Made by a program: the position numbers and the translations under genes. Shown piece after piece: positions 47,461 through 56,675 of a DNA stretch of 64,000 nt. How positions within the stretch are numbered: position 1 is the stretch's first letter; each line of letters starts with the position of its first letter. The stretch is taken from positions 1 to 64,000 of the forward strand of contig CAMCHO010000001.1 in assembly GCA_945874455.1 (NCBI GenBank). The letters are read 5' to 3'. Below the pieces are notes generated by a model, which was not told the origin of the DNA, ran no database searches, and saw only the letters and a program-made list of their open reading frames with translations. The DNA comes from Opitutus sp. GAS368. GTDB taxonomy: Bacteria > Verrucomicrobiota > Verrucomicrobiia > Opitutales > Opitutaceae.

Positions 47461-48711
47461 GTGACCCGCATTGTCTACGAGACCGTCGAGTCCTTCGCCA
47501 TCGCGTTCGCCCAGATCGCAGCGAACAAGCTGCGCTCGGCCCTGACCGCGCTCGGGGTAATCATCGGCATTGTGGCCGTCACGCTGATGGGCACCGCCAT
47601 CCTCGGGATCGACGCCGGGGTGGAACAAAGCCTTTCCGGGTTTGGCGACGACGTGGTCTACGTGACCAAATGGCCGTGGAAAGACACCAGCGACTGGTGG
47701 AATTTCCGCAATCGCCGCGACATTAACGTCGAGCACGCGCAACCGATCAACGACTGGATCGCCGACCATCCCGAGAGCCCACTCAAACTGGCCGTCCCCG
47801 CAGCCAATTGGGGGGCCAGCGTCATGCGCGGCGAATACCGCGTGAACAATATCCGGATCGTCGGCAGCACCGCGGATCTCGGGCGCATCGTGCGCTCGGA
47901 TATGAAAGAAGGCCGGTTCTTCTCCGACATCGAAAATCGTAGTGCCCGCAATGTCGTCGTCGTGGGGTTCGACGTCGCCGATGCCCTCTTTCCCAACGTA
48001 TCACCGATCGGGAAAGAAATCCGTATCCGCAATCAACTGTACACCGTCGTCGGCGTGGCGGCACGCCAGGGTAGTTTCTTGGGCCTGTTCAGCTGGGACT
48101 CGCAAGTCATCATGCCCCTCGGCGCCTTCGGACGCTCCTTTCCGGTTCGTTATGCCGAGCCCGAAATTCGCGTGCAGATCGATCTGCAGCGGGCGGAAGA
48201 AGCCCGGGACGAGATTCGCGGCATTATGCGCCGCATGCGCGGACTGAGCCCGGAAAAGAAGGATGATTTTGAAATCAACAGCCAACAAGTGATCCGCGAG
48301 CAACTCGACCCCGTGAAGCGCGGTATCGCCATCGGCGGCCTCTTCATCACGGGCCTCGCCCTCTTCGTCGGTGCCATCGGCATCATGAACATCACCTATG
48401 TCAGCGTGAAAGAGCGCACCAAGGAGATCGGGACCCGGAAAGCACTCGGGGCGCGTCGCCGCACCATTCTCCTTCAGTTCCTCATCGAGGCCGTGAGCAT
48501 TTGCGTGCTCGGCGGCATGGGCGGACTCGCCATGGCCTGGGGGCTCTCGGCCATCGTGAGCGTGCTGATGCCGACATTCCCTCTGGTCTTTTCCATCGGC
48601 CTCGTGCTCCTCGGCCTCGGAGTCTCGGTCTTCACCGGAATTTTCAGCGGCTTCGCGCCAGCCTGGCAGGCGAGTAAATTGGATCCCGTCGTCGCGTTGC
48701 GCTACGAATAA
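47461..48711 (+). CDS. MacB/FtsX-type ABC permease 1
   Basis: The 416-residue product has a first membrane helix near the N-terminus (ANKLRSALTALGVIIGIVAV), a large periplasmic MacB_PCD domain, and three C-terminal helices starting with GGLFITGLALFVGAIGIMNI, followed by the FtsX motif VKERTKEIGTRKALGARRR. The ending PAWQASKLDPVVALRYE is typical. It starts with GTG 13 nt after the ATPase stop and ends 12 nt before permease 2. Confidence 0.93.
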   Translation: MTRIVYETVESFAIAFAQIAANKLRSALTALGVIIGIVAVTLMGTAILGIDAGVEQSLSGFGDDVVYVTKWPWKDTSDWWNFRNRRDINVEHAQPINDWIADHPESPLKLAVPAANWGASVMRGEYRVNNIRIVGSTADLGRIVRSDMKEGRFFSDIENRSARNVVVVGFDVADALFPNVSPIGKEIRIRNQLYTVVGVAARQGSFLGLFSWDSQVIMPLGAFGRSFPVRYAEPEIRVQIDLQRAEEARDEIRGIMRRMRGLSPEKKDDFEINSQQVIREQLDPVKRGIAIGGLFITGLALFVGAIGIMNITYVSVKERTKEIGTRKALGARRRTILLQFLIEAVSICVLGGMGGLAMAWGLSAIVSVLMPTFPLVFSIGLVLLGLGVSVFTGIFSGFAPAWQASKLDPVVALRYE

Positions 48712-48723
48712 CTCACCCGCGCC

Positions 48724-49947
48724 ATGCTCATCGCCGAAATCTTCCGCCTGGCGTTCTCGTCGCTCACCGCGAACAAGCTCCGCTCCAGTCTCACAGTGTT
48801 GGGCATCGCCGTCGGCGTGTTTTCGGTGATCGGAGTCATGACGTTTATCAACGGCATGCGCGGCTCGATCGAAAGCGGCCTGAACGTCCTCGGGGCAAAT
48901 AGTTTTCAAATCAGCAAGTTCCCCGCGATCAGCTTTTCCGATTGGAACCGTTTTCGGAACCGGCGCGACGTCACTTACGCTATCGCCAACCGCTTTAAGG
49001 ATTTGATGGGGGATACCGCCAAAGTGAATCTGCAGATTGGCCGCGGCGGTCAGGTAGTGAGTTATCGCGACCGCCGCACAAATCCGAATGTGCGCCTCAT
49101 GGGCACCGACGAGAATTACGTCACGGCACTCAACTTCGACATCGTTGCCGGACGTAATCTCGGGGCCGACGATGTGGAATACGGGAGGCCCGTCTGCCTC
49201 CTCGGTTCAGATGTCGTCCTGAAGCTGTTCCCCGGCGAAGAAGCGCTCGGTCAAGGGGTCCGCATGAACGGCCAGAATTACACCGTCGTCGGCCTGCTCG
49301 CGCCGAAAGGAACGGCGTTTGGCGGAAATCCCGATGCTTTGGTGATCACGCCGATTTCACGGTTCCTCGCGGTTTACGGGCGCTCCATGCGCTCGATCAA
49401 TCTGAACGTGCAGGCACCCAGCCAAGCCGAGCTCGCGGCGACCCAAGAGAAATCCGTTGGGATGATGCGTCTCGTGCGCGGACTGCGTCCGGAAGACCTC
49501 AATGACTTCGAGATATTTTCAAACGAATCGCTGATCGATGCTTTCAATAAAATCGCCGACGTCGTTTCCGCGGGCGCCCTGATCATCAGTGCGATCGCGT
49601 TGCTCGCTTCGGGGGTGGGCGTCATGAATATTATGCTCGTGAGCGTGACGGAGCGCACCAAGGAGATCGGCATCCGCAAGAGCATCGGCGCTAAGAAACG
49701 CAGCATTCTCCTGCAATTTCTCGCCGAGGCCGTCGCACTCTCGCTGATCGGCGGGATCGCCGGTGTCGCCGTCGGAGTGGGCGGGGGTAATGCCGCCGCC
49801 TACTTCATGAATACCGAGATTAATTTCCCGTGGATGTGGGCCGGTATCGGTCTCGCCGTGTGCGGCGGTATCGGCGTGATTTTCGGCCTCTACCCCGCCT
49901 GGAAAGCCGCGTCACTCGATCCGATCGAGGCGCTGCGTTACGAGTGA
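48724..49947 (+). CDS. MacB/FtsX-type ABC permease 2
   Basis: The 407-residue product has the same layout as its neighbour: ANKLRSSLTVLGIAVGVFSV, a periplasmic domain, then VTERTKEIGIRKSIGAKKRS and the terminal PAWKAASLDPIEALRYE. The two permeases are clearly related but not recent duplicates (identity is limited mostly to the membrane parts). The pair suggests a heterodimeric transporter served by one ATPase. Confidence 0.93.
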   Translation: MLIAEIFRLAFSSLTANKLRSSLTVLGIAVGVFSVIGVMTFINGMRGSIESGLNVLGANSFQISKFPAISFSDWNRFRNRRDVTYAIANRFKDLMGDTAKVNLQIGRGGQVVSYRDRRTNPNVRLMGTDENYVTALNFDIVAGRNLGADDVEYGRPVCLLGSDVVLKLFPGEEALGQGVRMNGQNYTVVGLLAPKGTAFGGNPDALVITPISRFLAVYGRSMRSINLNVQAPSQAELAATQEKSVGMMRLVRGLRPEDLNDFEIFSNESLIDAFNKIADVVSAGALIISAIALLASGVGVMNIMLVSVTERTKEIGIRKSIGAKKRSILLQFLAEAVALSLIGGIAGVAVGVGGGNAAAYFMNTEINFPWMWAGIGLAVCGGIGVIFGLYPAWKAASLDPIEALRYE

Positions 49948-49948
49948 A

Positions 49949-49995
49949 CGGATTTTCGATTTTAGAATTTCGTTCACAGGGAAACCGAAAATCCG
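49949..49995. terminator. Ten-bp inverted repeat between convergent operons
   Basis: CGGATTTTCG (49949-49958) and CGAAAATCCG (49986-49995) form a perfect 10-bp stem with a 27-base loop, immediately after the permease 2 stop and 15 bases before the stop of the convergent adenylate-kinase-like gene. It may act on transcripts from both sides. Confidence 0.4.
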
Positions 49996-50009
49996 GAATC
50001 GAAGCTCCG

Positions 50010-51227
50010 TCACCCGCGCCGAATTTCCGAGCCTTGGAACCGGAGCTGAACCCGGAAAACTTTCTTGATGCGGCAGGTGATCAGGCCCGTGGCGACATCG
50101 AATTTCTCCGGCACTTCGATCCGGTGGATATCCACGACGGCATGAAATCCGCGCTCTGAAAATACGTCGATCAACATGGCCAAGGCGGTGGGGTCACCGA
50201 GGAGTGCTTCTTCGGTATTCACCAACGCCGCACCCGAGATAGCGTGGCGTTGCACAATCGGCAGAATTTTTTTTGCGATGAAACTAACGACCTGGCCAAA
50301 AAGTTCCGGCTGGCCGAATTCGTAACCATCGAGGCGCTTCACCAGTTCCTGCCGAGCGTGGACGATAATTTCATTGGCCACGGGCACATGCCGCAGGCGA
50401 TCCACCGTGCGCGGGTCGAGTTCGAGGGTGCTTTGGTAGTTGAGCTCCTTGAGGATGTTTTGCTCGACCTCGTGCAGCGTGCCGTGCGCGTTGATGAAGT
50501 GATAGTGGAAGGTTTCCTTGAGTGACTGCAGCGCGTCCCACGTCTGGTCCTTAAACACCCGGTAGCGCCGACGGGCGAGTCCTTCGTCATGGTCCGTCGG
50601 ACGATCTTCAATCATTTCCCCGACCCCCGAACGCAGCACTTCGTCGTTGTGCGCCCTCGTCTCCGTTCCACGCCTGAGCTGACGGGCGACCGACTCCTTT
50701 TCATCCACAAACAGCACCATGATGTGCACCGTGGGTTGACGAAAATGGATGCTCAAAGGGGAGCCGTAAAACTCGCGCCGCAGACCATGCATTTTCCCCA
50801 CGAGGAGCTTCAAGCACTCGACCTGCACATGGGTGCGCGGGAATCCGTCGAGAATGGCGCCATCGTGATAATCGTTACGGAGCAGGCAACGCAGCAGCAG
50901 ACCGACCACCTCGCGGTCCCCCACCATATTACCACCATCCTTGAGCGACTTGGCCTCGGGCGAATCGAGGAGAGCGCTGATGACGATCGGTGGGCACGTC
51001 AGACCGCGGGCTTGGGTGATAAACGCGGTGTTGGTGCCTTTGCCGGAGCCCGGAGCACCACCGAGGAGAATGATCTCTTTGGGAAACCGCAGGTTTTCCC
51101 GCCCAAATTCTTCCTCCAAGCGCTGCCAAACGGAACTAAAGATCAATTGAGCGTCCTTGATTTCGAGGTCAGTCAGCTTGGGAGCTGCCGGGGCAGAGGG
51201 TTGAAGTGGGAGAGCGGGCGTAGACAT
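50010..51227 (-). CDS. Adenylate-kinase-domain protein with extra C-terminal domain
   Basis: The start at 51227 gives 405 residues; the frame upstream to 51392 has no family support. The kinase part is intact: P-loop GGAPGSGKGT (56-65), LDGFPRT (126-132), and a core arginine/aspartate segment RPTDHDEGLARRRY (209-222). This is the adenylate kinase fold without a clear zinc-finger or long LID. About 50 residues precede the first strand and about 135 follow the kinase core (from residue 270), with no family I recognise. It may be the cell's functional adenylate kinase, given that the secY-linked homologue has lost its P-loop (inference). Confidence 0.85.
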   Translation of the reverse strand: MSTPALPLQPSAPAAPKLTDLEIKDAQLIFSSVWQRLEEEFGRENLRFPKEIILLGGAPGSGKGTNTAFITQARGLTCPPIVISALLDSPEAKSLKDGGNMVGDREVVGLLLRCLLRNDYHDGAILDGFPRTHVQVECLKLLVGKMHGLRREFYGSPLSIHFRQPTVHIMVLFVDEKESVARQLRRGTETRAHNDEVLRSGVGEMIEDRPTDHDEGLARRRYRVFKDQTWDALQSLKETFHYHFINAHGTLHEVEQNILKELNYQSTLELDPRTVDRLRHVPVANEIIVHARQELVKRLDGYEFGQPELFGQVVSFIAKKILPIVQRHAISGAALVNTEEALLGDPTALAMLIDVFSERGFHAVVDIHRIEVPEKFDVATGLITCRIKKVFRVQLRFQGSEIRRG

Positions 51228-51491
51228 GACGTGTGACGAGGAGGTGGCGCGAGGGCCTAGAGGGTTTTGCGGGCGGGGCGGACACAAGAAAAATCTGCCG
51301 TTCCTCGCCGCCGAGGGTGCAGCTCCCGATGCCTTCCGCAGACTCAAGGCGATCGCGGAGGAGTCGTTCGGCTCGGTTTTTATCGAGCTCAAACTCCGCT
51401 CCGAGGATGGCGTGGAGGCGCTCGCGAAACTCCGACCGCACCCACCTCGCTCGCGGGCGCGGGGTTACGACTCGGGGCCGCAGTGGGCGGC

Positions 51492-54098
51492 CTACGTTTT
51501 CTTGGTGATGATGCGTGGCGCCGTTTCCATCTGGCCGCGGGTAACGCCGAGTTGGTTGATGAGTTTGAGCTCACGCCACAGGTCCGCGCCGGTGATTTCA
51601 CCGCGCATGAGTTGGCCGTAGCGCGTCAACGTCCGCGTGACCTCGTCGGCACTCTCATTGACGAATTCGACGCGGAAGCTACGGGCACCGAGTTCGATCA
51701 GCCGCGAGACATATTCGGCGCCGGTCTGGGCGCGATTATTGAAGACCGTGTTGCGGCAGCCGGCGTCGGCCTTGAGCGGGAGTTCGGCGCCGACCCGATC
51801 ACGGAGGGCGACCCGGTGGGTGTCGCAAGGACGACCGCAGTCGCGGTAGTCTTTCCCCTTGGACAGAAATGCGCAGAACACACAGTGCTCCATATGAAAC
51901 ATCGGCATGTGCTGGTGCACCGTGATATCGAACCACGTACCCGGCGCGCCGTGGAGCAGCGCTTCGAGTTGCGTGATATTCAGGTCGTAACTCGCCGTGA
52001 CGCGCTCGAGGCCGTGGTGCTGGAGCAGGTACTCAGCCGTGAGCGGGTTGGCGACGTTGAGCGAGAAATCGCCACGGCAGCGGTCAGTTTTGAAAAATGC
52101 GAGATGGTCGTGATTGCGCACGAGATAGCCGTCGGCGTCGGACGAACGCACCTGTTTCAGAATCCACTCCTCTCCGGGTTTGAAGACGCGGGGCGGGGCA
52201 ACCCAGATCGACGCCCTGCGCGCGTCGAGGGGAGCTAGGTCCTGGGGCATGGGGTCTAGAGAGCGCTGGAGTTCGCGGAAGCGGGCGACGGCGTCACGGT
52301 AGTGCTTCGGATTCTCGAACTCACAATACAGGGTGCGCGCACCCGCAGACCAAGCGGCGTCGAGCTGTTCGAGGAGGCGGATGACGGCGATGAGCTCGGG
52401 GGGGCGCTCCGCTGCGGCGGTCACCGGCAAAGCTGAAAGCGTGGAGCGACGAGGTGCGCTCTCCGCGAGCTGCCAGCGCTGCGGAAGCGCACAGAGCGTT
52501 TCGAGCGCGCTGGCGGATTCGCGCCGGAGGCGGTTCAGTTCGCTGATGGGGAGAATCACGTCGCCTTCGAGGTGGGAGTGCAGAGCGCCGAGCTTGAAGG
52601 GCGTGCCGCCGAGGCGGCCGAGTTGCTCGCGGAGGCGCTCCGGCGTGAGGGGCTGTTTCTCAGCGGCCGCGAGTGGGACGGCGGAATCCAGCTGGACGAC
52701 ATGGCCGTGACCATCGTTGGCAATGAGCGTCAGCGGCGCGCCCGTGCGCCCGTGGACTTCGAGCGTGATCGGGCGCTGAAACCGAATCTGCTCACCCTCA
52801 AACGTCGTGCGCACTTCGCGATCGAGCGCGGGGTCGTTGGTCTTCCAGACGAGCTGTCCACTGCGCACCCGACGCCAGTCGATATCACCGTGGCCGAAAC
52901 GCAGCATAGTTTCACCGGTGCGACTGGTCTCGACTTGGTAAACTCGGCCGCCCTGCTCACGCTCATCGGGTTTGCCGGCGTCGAAGACGAGGCCGTCGCC
53001 GGGTTTCAACGGCGCCGCAAGACGAAGCGCAACGGAGTCGTTTTCTACCCGCGCCACTTCGCCAAGGAAGACGCCGCGCTTGGTCCCGAAGCGGGCGTGG
53101 GCGAGCTTTTGATTGTCAATCCCACGAAACCAGCCGGTGAAAAGACCGCGGGAGAAACTCATCTCGAGTTCGTAGCGGGCCGTCTGCGCCTCGAATTTCG
53201 GAGCTGCGACACCCGTGAGGTCGGCCATCACTTTATCGAGCGCCTGGCGATAAACCCGCGTAATGCTGGCAACGTATTCAGGAGACTTGAGGCGACCCTC
53301 GATCTTCAGCGAGGACACTCCGACGCGAACGAGGTCGGGCAAAACCTCGAGGCCAGAGAGGTCTTGCGGGCTGAGCAGATAACGTTTGTCGCCGAGGGGA
53401 ACCTGGACGCCGTCCGAGATCAAGTCGTACGGCAAACGGCAGGCTTGGGCACATTCGCCGCGATTGGCGGAGCGTCCGCCGAGGGACTCACTCGTGAGAC
53501 ACTGGCCGGAATACGCGACACAGAGGGCGCCATGCACAAACACCTCAAGAGGCAGCGGACGCGGCGCGTTGCGCGCTGAGTGCGGAGCGTCGGCAAGCTG
53601 AGCCGCCTGAATCGACGCAATATCCGCGAGGGAATTTTCGCGGGCGAGGACGACCAGCTGGGCCCCGAGTTCGCGGGCGAAGGCCACGCCGGCGGCACTC
53701 GTGATCGTCATCTGCGTCGAGCAATGAATCGGGAAATCTGGCGACAGCCGACGAATGAGCCGGCAGATCCCGACATCTTGCACAATGGCGGCGTCGACTC
53801 CGCTCGCGATGATCGTGCGGAGGTAGTCCTCCGCGTCGGCGAGCTCGTTGGTGAAGATGAGGGTATTGAATGTGACGTAGCCCTTCACGCCGCGCCGGTG
53901 GAGAAATTCCATCAGCGCGGGCAGATCAGCCTGGGTGAAATTTTTCGCCCGCATCCGGGCGTTGAAACGCTCGAGCCCAAAGTAGATCGCATCGGCCCCG
54001 TTTTCGATGGCGGCACGGGCGCACTCCCAATCGCCAGCCGGGGCGAGGAGCTCGGGACGTTTGAACGTGGCTGAGGGCGTGGGCGTGGGGGCACTCAT
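51492..54098 (-). CDS. U32 family peptidase / RlhA-like 23S rRNA hydroxylation protein
   Basis: The 868-residue product starts at 54098 with ELLAPAGDWECARAAIENGA. It has the U32 signature EVFVHGALCVAYSGQC, then SLGGRSANRGECAQACRLPY, with DUF3656-like sequence in the middle. The C-terminal part has HMEHCVFCAF (about 733-742), CGRPC and a later DAGC, a cysteine set compatible with an iron-sulfur cluster, as in RlhA, which makes 5-hydroxycytidine in 23S rRNA. It is longer than E. coli RlhA (653). It starts one base after the MFS stop, so it is co-transcribed with the MFS gene. Confidence 0.9.
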   Translation of the reverse strand: MSAPTPTPSATFKRPELLAPAGDWECARAAIENGADAIYFGLERFNARMRAKNFTQADLPALMEFLHRRGVKGYVTFNTLIFTNELADAEDYLRTIIASGVDAAIVQDVGICRLIRRLSPDFPIHCSTQMTITSAAGVAFARELGAQLVVLARENSLADIASIQAAQLADAPHSARNAPRPLPLEVFVHGALCVAYSGQCLTSESLGGRSANRGECAQACRLPYDLISDGVQVPLGDKRYLLSPQDLSGLEVLPDLVRVGVSSLKIEGRLKSPEYVASITRVYRQALDKVMADLTGVAAPKFEAQTARYELEMSFSRGLFTGWFRGIDNQKLAHARFGTKRGVFLGEVARVENDSVALRLAAPLKPGDGLVFDAGKPDEREQGGRVYQVETSRTGETMLRFGHGDIDWRRVRSGQLVWKTNDPALDREVRTTFEGEQIRFQRPITLEVHGRTGAPLTLIANDGHGHVVQLDSAVPLAAAEKQPLTPERLREQLGRLGGTPFKLGALHSHLEGDVILPISELNRLRRESASALETLCALPQRWQLAESAPRRSTLSALPVTAAAERPPELIAVIRLLEQLDAAWSAGARTLYCEFENPKHYRDAVARFRELQRSLDPMPQDLAPLDARRASIWVAPPRVFKPGEEWILKQVRSSDADGYLVRNHDHLAFFKTDRCRGDFSLNVANPLTAEYLLQHHGLERVTASYDLNITQLEALLHGAPGTWFDITVHQHMPMFHMEHCVFCAFLSKGKDYRDCGRPCDTHRVALRDRVGAELPLKADAGCRNTVFNNRAQTGAEYVSRLIELGARSFRVEFVNESADEVTRTLTRYGQLMRGEITGADLWRELKLINQLGVTRGQMETAPRIITKKT

Positions 54099-54099
54099 G

Positions 54100-55371
54100 T
54101 TAGGCAGCGGTAGCGAGCGGTTCGGCGAGAGCAGATTTTTTTGTGGCCGGGATCGCGACGTGCGGGGCCGCGTTGCGCAGCACCGCGGCGAGCACAACGG
54201 TGAGCGCAAAGAAGCCGACGGCGATGTAACCAAGAATGTGATATCCCACGAGGTGGCCCGCCGGGTCCCGCGTGACGAACACGCCCGCCAGCGCCGTCGC
54301 GAGCGCACTCGCGGCTTGTTGCAACGCGGCATTCACGGCCATGAAGCCACCGCGATAACGCGATTCGACCGCGTTCGTAATCATCGTCATCGCCGGAGCG
54401 AAGCGCCCGGACATCGTGACCATAAAGAACGCCATCATCATTGAAACAAACCCGAGAGAGGACGCCCCCAAATGCGTGATGATCACCGCGACCGCGGCCG
54501 CCGCGGCCGAGATACCGGTGAGCAAACGAAGACGGTTCACGTGGTCGCTGAGCCAGCCGATGACCGGCATGCTGACCGAGGCGCACACTCCACCGACGAC
54601 GTAGGCGATCGGCAGCTCCGACTCGGCAATCCCCATATTAGCAACCATGGAGGGTGCGACAAACGGCACGAGGCAGCCGCCGCCCATGATCAGCACGGCG
54701 CCCAGCGCGAGGGCGCGCAGATGAATGCCGTGCGTGAGGATCTCGCGCATCTGACGAATGGGTTCGTGGCCGTGCACGGCGGTGCGCAGGTGCGGCAGCG
54801 CGAGCGCGGCAAGCGTCAAGGTCAGCACGGCGCAGCCAGCCAACATGAAGAACGGCGCGTGCCACCCGAATTTTCCGGCCAAAATCAAGCCGGCCGGCAC
54901 GCCCAAGACCGAAGCCATCGGAAACGCTGACATCACGACGCTCGTGGCCCGCCCGCGTCGCTCCGGCGGAATCACGTCGGCGATCATGGCGTTGACGAGC
55001 GCTCCGGCGAGTCCGCCGAAAGCGCCAGCAGCGAGACGCGCCACGAGCAGCCAGTGGTGGGTCGGGGCCAGGGCGCAGGCGAGCGTCGTGAGGCCGAATC
55101 CGGTGTAGGTGATGAGCAGCGCGCGCTTGCGGTCGAAGCGGTCCATGAAAAAGCCTCCGATAAATCCGGAGACGGCGGCCGCGAGCCCGTACGAGGCGAC
55201 GAGGTGGGTGAACTGGGCGGGAGTGATGTCGAACACTCGCATGAGCTGCGCACCGAGCGGCATCATGATCATGAAATCGATGATGTGCGTGAATTGTACC
55301 GCACCAAGCGCGAGCAGCGTCGTGATTTCGCGACCCTTGGTGAGGGCATGGTGATCGGCGCTGGCAGGCAT
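54100..55371 (-). CDS. MFS transporter
   Basis: The 423-residue product has twelve predicted membrane helices. GGFFMDRFDRKRALLITYTG, the MFS loop 2-3 motif, lies near residue 75, and the second half has [15 protein letters not shown]. It resembles the multidrug/sugar efflux (AraJ/YceL-like) exporters; the substrate is unknown. The start at 55371 is preferred over 55428, which would overlap the LysR gene. It lies 40 nt after the LysR stop and 1 nt before the U32 start, giving a LysR-MFS-U32 order. Confidence 0.92.
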   Translation of the reverse strand: MPASADHHALTKGREITTLLALGAVQFTHIIDFMIMMPLGAQLMRVFDITPAQFTHLVASYGLAAAVSGFIGGFFMDRFDRKRALLITYTGFGLTTLACALAPTHHWLLVARLAAGAFGGLAGALVNAMIADVIPPERRGRATSVVMSAFPMASVLGVPAGLILAGKFGWHAPFFMLAGCAVLTLTLAALALPHLRTAVHGHEPIRQMREILTHGIHLRALALGAVLIMGGGCLVPFVAPSMVANMGIAESELPIAYVVGGVCASVSMPVIGWLSDHVNRLRLLTGISAAAAAVAVIITHLGASSLGFVSMMMAFFMVTMSGRFAPAMTMITNAVESRYRGGFMAVNAALQQAASALATALAGVFVTRDPAGHLVGYHILGYIAVGFFALTVVLAAVLRNAAPHVAIPATKKSALAEPLATAA

Positions 55372-55411
55372 GAGGGGAGGAGCGTTGGCCTTTTTACCCA
55401 AAGCGCAATTG

Positions 55412-56347
55412 TCAGCTCTCACGCTCACGTCCGGGCGTCGCGATTTGGGGCGGAGCGGAAAAGCCCCCCGCTCGCGCGTGGCCGCGCAATAGGCCGAGGA
55501 ACTGCTCGACGCCGCGGCTCTGGTAGCGTTGGAGATGGCGGATGACCGCGATTTCTCGGGTCGGCGTCGTGCCAGAAATGTGCAGGTAAGTCAGGCGGCC
55601 TTCGTCATCGTGCGTGTGCGCCACTTGCGGCAAAATTGAAATACCCAGCCCCATGGACACGAAGAGCTTCAGCGTAGCGACCTGCGCGCAGCGATAGCCA
55701 ATCTTGGGCACAAAGTTATGGTCGCCGAAAAAACCCTGAATTTGCGTCGCCAAGGTACTCGAATCACCCATCGAGACGAACGTTTCCTCAGCGAGGTCGG
55801 CAATGCCGATTTCCTTGAGATCCGCGAAGGGGTGTCGCTGACCTACCACAAGCAGCAATGGTTCTGTCAGGAGGGGTTCAATCGAGAGACGCGGGTCCTT
55901 GACCGGGAGTGCCACCACCGCGAGGTCGAGCTCACCCTCGACTACCGCCCTCACCAAGGTGTGCCGGAAGTCTTCCCGGGCGTGGATCAGGAGGTTGGGG
56001 TGTTTGGTCCGACACTCTGCGATCAAGGGAGCCACCAAGTAGGGCATAATCGTCGGCACCGCACCGACGGTGATGCGCCGGTCGAGGGAGGGATGGTCGC
56101 TCAGTTCCTTCGCCGCGTTTTCCACTTCGAACAGAATCCGACGGGCGCGATCGATAAAGGTCGCTCCCGCTTCGGTGAGAACTGCCTTCCGCCCCAAACG
56201 ATGAAACAGTTTGCGCCCAATCTCGCGCTCAAGATTTATAATCTGCTGGCTTAATGATGGTTGAGATATACTCACGCGCTCCGAAGCCCGGGTAAAATTC
56301 CCGGTCTCAGCGATCGCGACAGCATAGCGAAGTTGGCTCAGTTCCAT
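55412..56347 (-). CDS. LysR-family regulator of the OxyR clade, lacking the peroxidatic cysteine
   Basis: The 311-residue product has an N-terminal winged helix (ASERVSISQPSLSQQIINLE, about 20-39) and a LysR effector domain resembling OxyR (ITVGAVPTIMPYLVAPLI). Where OxyR has the redox-active Cys199 context, this protein reads FVSMGDSSTLATQ, with no cysteine there, so a peroxide-disulfide switch is unlikely. Only one nearby cysteine (YRCAQ) is present. It is divergent from a tiny membrane-protein ORF, and is co-oriented with the MFS and U32 genes. A LysR box overlaps its own upstream region (56351-56371). Confidence 0.92.
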   Translation of the reverse strand: MELSQLRYAVAIAETGNFTRASERVSISQPSLSQQIINLEREIGRKLFHRLGRKAVLTEAGATFIDRARRILFEVENAAKELSDHPSLDRRITVGAVPTIMPYLVAPLIAECRTKHPNLLIHAREDFRHTLVRAVVEGELDLAVVALPVKDPRLSIEPLLTEPLLLVVGQRHPFADLKEIGIADLAEETFVSMGDSSTLATQIQGFFGDHNFVPKIGYRCAQVATLKLFVSMGLGISILPQVAHTHDDEGRLTYLHISGTTPTREIAVIRHLQRYQSRGVEQFLGLLRGHARAGGFSAPPQIATPGRERES

Positions 56348-56350
56348 AGT

Positions 56351-56371
56351 CTATTCCAATGACAACAATAG
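56351..56371. promoter_or_regulatory. LysR-type binding site (CTATT-N11-AATAG)
   Basis: An inverted repeat with the T-N11-A geometry expected for a LysR box, starting 4 bases upstream of the LysR ATG. A further CTATT at 56388-56392 may be part of an activation half site. Confidence 0.6.
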
Positions 56372-56382
56372 GAAGTCGCGAT

Positions 56383-56411
56383 TTCAACTATTGAATGAGA
56401 TAGGGTATAGT
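56383..56411 (+). promoter_or_regulatory. Candidate promoter of the tiny membrane protein
   Basis: TTCAAC (56383-56388), 17-base spacer, TATAGT (56406-56411). The -10 matches consensus at 5 of 6; the -35 is poor, as is usual for activator-dependent promoters. The LysR box would be centred near -57. Confidence 0.5.
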
Positions 56412-56457
56412 CTTCCACGTCGAACCCTTCACGGGCCGACACAACAAAGACAAACCT

Positions 56458-56628
56458 ATGAAAAACGACATCATCACCCTTGCGGTAGTTCTCGGCACCC
56501 TCGTTGCCGGCACCGCGTTTCTGCTTTCTTCCGACTCTCCAGTCAGCGTGGAAACCCTCGTCGGCTACGGGAGCGTGATCGCTCTGCTGGCAGTCGCGGC
56601 GTTGGACTACCGCCTGACTTGGAAATGA
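56458..56628 (+). CDS. Tiny two-helix membrane protein (56 aa)
   Basis: MKNDIITLAVVLGTLVAG begins a 56-residue product with two predicted membrane helices (about residues 5-23 and 36-52) separated by a short polar segment (SSDSPVSVETLVGYG). It ends DYRLTWK. It has no homologue I can name. Evidence that it is real: a candidate promoter and LysR box upstream, C/G-ending codons, and a strong intrinsic terminator 48 bases after the stop. It is divergent from the LysR gene by 110 bp. Confidence 0.7.
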   Translation: MKNDIITLAVVLGTLVAGTAFLLSSDSPVSVETLVGYGSVIALLAVAALDYRLTWK

Positions 56629-56675
56629 AGCAACGGTCCCACAGGGGAGGCCGTTGAGTAAATGAACCTCGCACA

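Noticed and set aside
51267..52238. Plus-strand frame of 323 codons
   Set aside because: Antisense to the U32 gene; not supported by any motif.
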